Assembly (NCBI GenBank): GCA_001692895.1
Contig: KV748185.1
Span: 1,116,001 to 1,180,000, forward strand
Direction of reading: 5' to 3'
Source of the DNA: Cenococcum geophilum 1.58
Taxonomy: Eukaryota > Ascomycota > Dothideomycetes > Gloniales > Gloniaceae
Length of the DNA: 64,000 nucleotides
A program made the translations under genes and the position numbers. Below the pieces are notes generated by a model, which had not been told where the DNA came from, did not search any database, and worked only from the letters and a program-made list of their open reading frames with translations. Of this stretch, positions 58,423 through 64,000 are shown piece after piece (the first letter of the stretch is position 1; every line of letters starts with the position of its first letter).

Positions 58423-61400
58423 CCTATATAAACCTTTATACGTTATAAATAGTAATTACTAACAGAGTGTAGATTATACGTTTTAATTCGCTATTAAGCT
58501 AGTAGGGTTATTTTAGTATAGATACTGCGGATATAAGCTAGTGGCAAAGAGGGGACTAGCGTGGACTTAAAAGCCTAGCGTGACCCGTCCTTTAGGGCTA
58601 TTAGAAAGACAAGGTAATAACAATTCTAATAATAATAGCGGCAGCAATAGTGGCATCTTCTTAACCCCTTCGTTTTTATTTAGGAATTTCACTTAATAAT
58701 ATTAATTTTTATACTGCACCTCCTAAAAAACCGAGGGCTTCTTAGTATTATACGATTATAGCTCCTAAGGCAAATATAAGCAATATACCTAAAAAAAAAA
58801 GGATAAAAAAGGGGAAAGTACCTCGCTTCCCTCTAAGAGATAATCCTATAAAATATTTAGGCTGGTTGCGCTTAGGTAAGTTATTCCATATTACCTTTTT
58901 TAAAAATTCCACTTAATAAGGCACCCGTAGATCCTAAGGCTTTTAATAAGTATAAAGATATTTATGAGAATAAAAGTAACAGCCAAGACGCTGGAGGAAG
59001 TAATTAAGGTAATTTAGTAATTATCCCCTCCATCTTTTTCTAATAACTATAAATATGTATAACGGCCAGCAGCGAATCTAATATTTATTAAAGATAAAAT
59101 AGCCGACCTAGACTTAGAACCTAAATATAATAGAGCTAGCAATACTAGCAATAAAGCTAATAAAGTTGGCGATTAACTAGTACCTTATGAGTTGGGTATA
59201 CACTTCCCCCCTATATAACGGCCTTGCTTAACAATTATTAGGTAATAGAAATGACCGCAGTGATAAGGATGACAAGGATAAGCTACCTTCTTTAGAGGAG
59301 CTAGAAAATCTCTTTAGCGCATTTACGTATAACTATCTTAAACCTACGACAGAATATGTTAATGAAATAGATAGCCTAGCTAAGGGAATTGATGTTATAA
59401 CTGTCCCCTAGGCTAAACAAAAGTTGGAGACCTATATAGCGACTAACTAAGACTTAATAGCCAATAATGTGGATAATATTAGTAAGTTACAGATATTAAA
59501 ATATTATTACTATAACCTAATAACCGTTATACGTAGATAATCCGCTTATTAGGGAGGAGGGTAATTATAAGAAAGGGAATATAGGAGGTAAATTATCCTT
59601 TATGCTAAAGAAGCGGAAGCTTAATTAGCTTAAGCGGAACGATATTACTAATTATAATTCTAATAACCCTACTAAAGAGAGTAGCGGGGATAGTAAGGGC
59701 GGCGAGGGTGGTAATAGTCCACGTCCCTAGAAGTAATAAAGGCCACCCGCCTATCGCGAAGACTTATCTTCTAGCCCCTATATCCCTCCTATCCTTAACC
59801 TTAACTCTTAATACCCGTAAGTTAACTAGTAAGTAGTATCCACTTTACAGCCCGCCAGCCCTTCGCTTTAGGAGCCTACCCTTCTCTATAGCATTAAACT
59901 ACCGCATAACGAGGCTAGTAGTCATATTTATAATAAGGGGGATAGTAACAGCGATGGCGTCGCCAATAACTAGAGCGACGTTTTAAACCCAGAGCCTGCT
60001 ATAAAGCGCTGTACCCGGGCTAAAAAAGACAAATTTAATGAAATAAACTTACATAATAAATAGGAGATCAACGATATTTTAAGGGAAAGAATAACTAGGT
60101 TAGGGCGTAAATATAAGGTGGCTTAGAAGCCTACCTAGGTATATAAAAGCGGGCTTTTAAATTCTAAAGATGCCCTTAAGTCTTATTAAAGACGCGTTTA
60201 GTAAGCTAAAGCTAGATTGTCGTAGGTGCACTCTTCTAAAGTTGCGAAAGTAAAGGGACGGGGCTAGTAGCTTAGGTGTATTCTTATATTTCGGTTAGTG
60301 GTAGTTCTTTTACTATAGGCGCATTATTGTTTGAAATTAAAAGCCCGGCCTGTTATATAGAAGAAAAGGAGCCGGCCTACTAAGTGGAAGAGATAGTAAT
60401 AATAGTAGTGCCCTTCTTTTGGCTTAGAGGTCTATTTCTTATTATATATTCCATTTCTAGCTTAATCTATTTATAGCGCACTTCTTTTAGCTTAGAGGTC
60501 TATTTCCTGTCATATATTCCATTTCTGGCTTAATCTATTTATAGCGCATTTCCTATTATATAAGGGCTATATAAAAAGGTCTGCAAGAGCATTACTTTTT
60601 TAAGGGCGGTGAGTAAGAGCCACTTATTACTACTTATAATGCTATAGATAATAGAGAATGCAAGACTAAAACTACGTTTACGACTTGGCTAGTTAATTCA
60701 AATTACGTAATATAGCTAAAACCGAGCGGCAGTCCAAATAATATAAAGTTGGGTGTTAATAATTAATGAACTTATATATATGACGTAAAGGTGTATAAAC
60801 TGGCTGTAGTTAATTTACCTTATAAATAAGAACGAGCTACAAGAATCTAATCCTTAAAGATATTTTAGTTAGTGGAGGGGCAATATATATCTAGTGACTT
60901 AAATCCCCTAGACTACGGCTAATGCACAGCTAAATGCGCATTATAGTAGACGCCTTACCCGTTATTCGGCTGGTGGCCTAATTATACACGTAATATTCTA
61001 CGCTAGAAAGCTTTAATAGTAGAATAGGGCAAATCCGGCCGCAGCTTAGCCCAAGGTAGCTACTTAACAATTCTTTTATATAAGCCTTCCTATTAGGCAC
61101 TAATAACTAAGCAGCTATAAACCTATTAACTATAGTAATACCTCTATTTTCCCTTATAAATTTCCTTTAACCCTACTTTGCTGATTATTTATAGCGTAGT
61201 TCCGCAAAGCTGCTCTCCGTTTAAGCCTACGATCTACCTCTTTTTATATTTCTTACGTTCTACCTCTTATAGTTATCCAGCAATTCTATTCTTACCATTA
61301 AGGTAAATATTAGCTTAGCTATTCCGCGTAGTATATACCTAATTACTTACATCTTTTATAATAGTTGTGCTTTAATGCGCATATACTTTACGGCCTTTTA

Positions 61401-63130
61401 TTTTAAAATAAATTCCTAAATTAGCCGCCATTCCTCCTTAGACGGCTATCTATAGTTAAAAACGCTTTATAAAAGACAACATTTACTTAATATTTTACGT
61501 CTACAGAACACCTCTCCTTTATAGCTACTAGTCCCGCCAACTTACGCGGTCGCACTTCTAATTATATAAATTATGTCCGCTAAGGCTAGGGATAAGGCGC
61601 TTAGTGGGGAATAAAAGGAGATTAGAGCTTATAAATTTAAGATAACGGAGGATATAACTATGATATTTAAAGGCATATTATGTAATATTTAAGATAGCGA
61701 AGGGAAGTAGGTCGAAGAATTAGGTATAGAAGATAGATAAGTAGCGAGAGAGGTTTTTACTAGGTATAAATATTATATAATAAAGGCAAAGATTAAGTTT
61801 AAAAAGAGGTAGTAATAAATAATAATCTAAAGCAATATATGCTATTTATTTATAAATAAGAGTTAATCTCTAGCTTCTTCTATAGCTTCCTTATAGAGGA
61901 ATACCTAGGTCCCCTAAACCGAACATATTAGAGATATTAAATCTATCTTAATAGCCGATCCTAACTATAAAGAAAGCGTCCTTATTTTTCTTTTTTAGCA
62001 GGTATATAGATAGGCAATTTATAACCGCTAGTCCTCCTCTCTCCTTTTCCTTTCTCTATAAATTGCTTGTTTATATCCTAGTATAAAATAGCTTAGGGAG
62101 ATTTTTAATTATATAGTGCCTCGTAAATAAGAAAGAAAAGTACTAGCCCTCCCTTAGCAATATTAGATTTCCTATTTAATATTAACCATAGATGCGATAT
62201 CTTATTAAAGGTCATTTTATAGACCTAGAGTTTGCTATAATTCTAACTAGGGACGCTTTAATAATGGTTTATCTATAACTTAATAATACACTAGCATAAT
62301 AGCGTTTAAAGGACTCTTAGAAGAGGCGTTTATCTTAGATAAGTATTTATATATTAAATTTAGGGAACAAGGTGTCCAACCGTTAGTTTTAGGATTATTA
62401 GACGAGATTATACTTTCCTTTTATAATAAATCTTGCTCTAAGATATATAAGTAACCAATTAACAAGCACCTAAGACTTATATACTAAGTGTTTAATTAGC
62501 GTCCTAAGGGATTAGAGCTTTAGAATACCTCTCCAATAACTAAGAGTCTTAAGCTAATATTAGGGGTTCCTCTAATAATATTTATTAATAATTTATTTAA
62601 AATATAAGGCTCTTTTATACTAGTAGAGGGATCTACCTCTAAAGATAGATGTTTTAGAGGTAAAGGAATTAACGTACTAATTAAATTGGCCTTATAAAGT
62701 GTACTAGTAGCAACTACAAGACCGTAGGGGTAGGGGCGATTCTCCTACTATTCTTAAAGCTCTTAGAGGAGGTTTTTTACTAATACTATTGCTAGCCTTA
62801 AGATAGGCGCTACTAAAGTGTATAGGAGGAATACTTTAGGACCTAAGCTAATGAAAACGTCTGTTAATAGAGTGCGTGTATATAGCCTTACACTTCATCG
62901 CGCCTTTAAACATTTCTCTAAGGATGTCGCGTTTTCTTATAGCACCTTAAGGTATAATTTAAACGCGTTGTTCTAATAGAAGGGTAATAGATGCGTATTA
63001 GCATTAAACGTCTTTCTTTTTTCCTTAAGAAGCTCGTAAAACCAGTTATTTAACGCCATTAGAAGTTTAACTAAAAATAAAAAGAAGGATAAAGAGAGCT
63101 AAGACGAGAAAGAGCGAGACGGGAAGAGAC
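58423..63130. repeat. RIPed repeat island, unidentified
   Basis: TA-rich, CA/TG-depleted. Fragments of a plus-strand frame with TAG/TAA for Gln appear (for example ITRLGRKYKVA about 60090, KFKITEDITMIFKGILCNI about 61640), suggesting a dead element protein, but I cannot name the family. Contains a 68-bp tandem duplication (separate entry). Confidence 0.6.
60422..60557. repeat. 68-bp tandem duplication
   Basis: Two head-to-tail units start GCTTAGAGGTCTATTTC at 60422 and 60490, each ending in TTTATAGCGCA(C/T)TTC. The differences between units are transitions, so duplication probably preceded or overlapped RIP. Confidence 0.85.
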
Positions 63131-63140
63131 GGGAAGAAAG

Positions 63141-63262
63141 AGAAGAGAAGAGAAGAGAAGAGAAGAGAAGAGAAGAGAAGAGAAGAGAAGAGAAGAGAAG
63201 AGAAGAGAAGAGAAGAGAAGAGAAGAGAAGAGAAGAGAAGAGAAGAGAAGAGAAGAGAAGAG
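63141..63262. repeat. (AGAAG)n microsatellite, about 24 units
   Basis: Perfect pentanucleotide array. On the minus strand it mimics an open frame of repeated SSLLF; that frame is not a gene. Confidence 0.97.
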
Positions 63263-64000
63263 ATAAGATAAGACGAGATGAGACCGGTTAACCCAATTAT
63301 ATGCCACTTCCCCTAGCTAAACGATGCATAGCTAGATCGCTTACTACAATCCAGCCAGCATTACTAGTACCAATTCTACACTTATATCTTTAATTTAACC
63401 TAAGATATTGCCTATCTCCTATATATTAATTAGAGCACTTCTATATTTTAGGCAATATCTTTTTTTAAGCTTACTCTAGTGCTGGAATTAAAATCCCGTA
63501 TACAAGCCAGGGGACTATTTCTATAGGTATAATAAGTACGTACACTATGGCTTTATTTACCACGACGGAGATAATATTAATATATCTTAACTAAGGTCTG
63601 CTAGGATTAATTAGAGAGGGTAGCCTATTACTAAAAGAGGGGCGCAGATATATCTATGGCACAGCTTATATTATATAAGAAAAGGGCAGATCTGGCCTAA
63701 AAAAAATACTATTTAGCTCCTCTTTCTACTTAGCTCCTTTTTTAGATTAGTGTTATATTACTAAAGCTTTATAGAGTAACAATGCTAGTTATATCTAAGC
63801 CTATTACGCTAGCGCCTTTACTACCTTATAATACCCCCCCTAGTAGCCTAAGCTAAACGGATCTGCATTATAGGTAGTTAGCGCAGCATCTTATAATTAA
63901 AATGCTTATAGCTATATTAAAGATAGTCTAAGCGGTCTAACCTCCTCTACCTCCTCCTACGAGTTTAGGGGTTAAAGAGATACGCGAAGTAAGAGGCTCT
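63263..64000. repeat. RIPed sequence to window end
   Basis: TA-rich and without readable frames. A 12-bp inverted repeat AAGATATTGCCT (63402-63413 and 63450-63461) forms a 60-bp foldback. Confidence 0.5.

Noticed and set aside
63071..63307. 78-codon minus-strand frame rich in Ser/Leu/Phe
   Set aside because: It is only the translation of the (AGAAG)n microsatellite.
1..64000. tRNA, rRNA or snRNA genes
   Set aside because: No cloverleaf with A/B boxes or rRNA-like segment was recognised by reading; a covariance-model scan would be decisive.

Overview
The window looks like filamentous-ascomycete (Pezizomycotina) nuclear DNA. Three lines of evidence support this. Short GT..AG introns carry CTAAC/CTGAC-type branch sites. 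The gene families are typically fungal: a Clr5-type DNA-binding protein, a DUF7708-NACHT-ankyrin NLR and an LPREIRD/IYELVL F-box-like protein. Most of the repeats carry a strong signature of repeat-induced point mutation (RIP): CA and TG are nearly absent, TA is everywhere, CG is kept, and reading frames are full of TAG/TAA where Gln or Trp would be expected.

Layout: 1-6160 is a RIP island with a ruined gene resembling the DUF6589 family. 6160-14760 is largely unmutated: a spliced gene of unknown function near 7.7-8.6 kb, a 1187-bp hAT element with 8-bp target duplication, an F-box-like gene on the minus strand (12138-12962), a solo LTR and a foldback MITE. 14763-26195 is a head-to-tail tandem pair of RIPed Tad1-like LINEs on the minus strand. 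26196-37770 is the main gene island: a five-exon Clr5-like gene, a Pro/Gln-rich gene with a duplicated C-terminal module, and a large NLR gene whose frame is interrupted by one TAA codon. 37771-54120 is a nested pile: a piggyBac-like transposase relic on the plus strand, split by a complete Ty3/gypsy chromovirus (44369-52448, TSD CCTAC), with a second complete one (37988-43838, TSD ATAAT) just to its left. 54140-64000 holds a Fot1/pogo-like relic, an LTR-element gag relic, a well-preserved solo LTR (58048-58417), long RIPed sequence I cannot name, and an (AGAAG)n microsatellite.

Taken together this is a gene-poor, TE-rich compartment where RIP has silenced the long repeats. Short elements (solo LTRs, MITE, short hAT) and single-copy genes escaped, although the NLR next to a RIP island carries a C-to-T type nonsense change that may be collateral damage. 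No RNA genes or CRISPR arrays were recognised. A few ambiguous bases (N) occur at 11182, 11199, 11204, 11288, 11291, 28717 and 43449.
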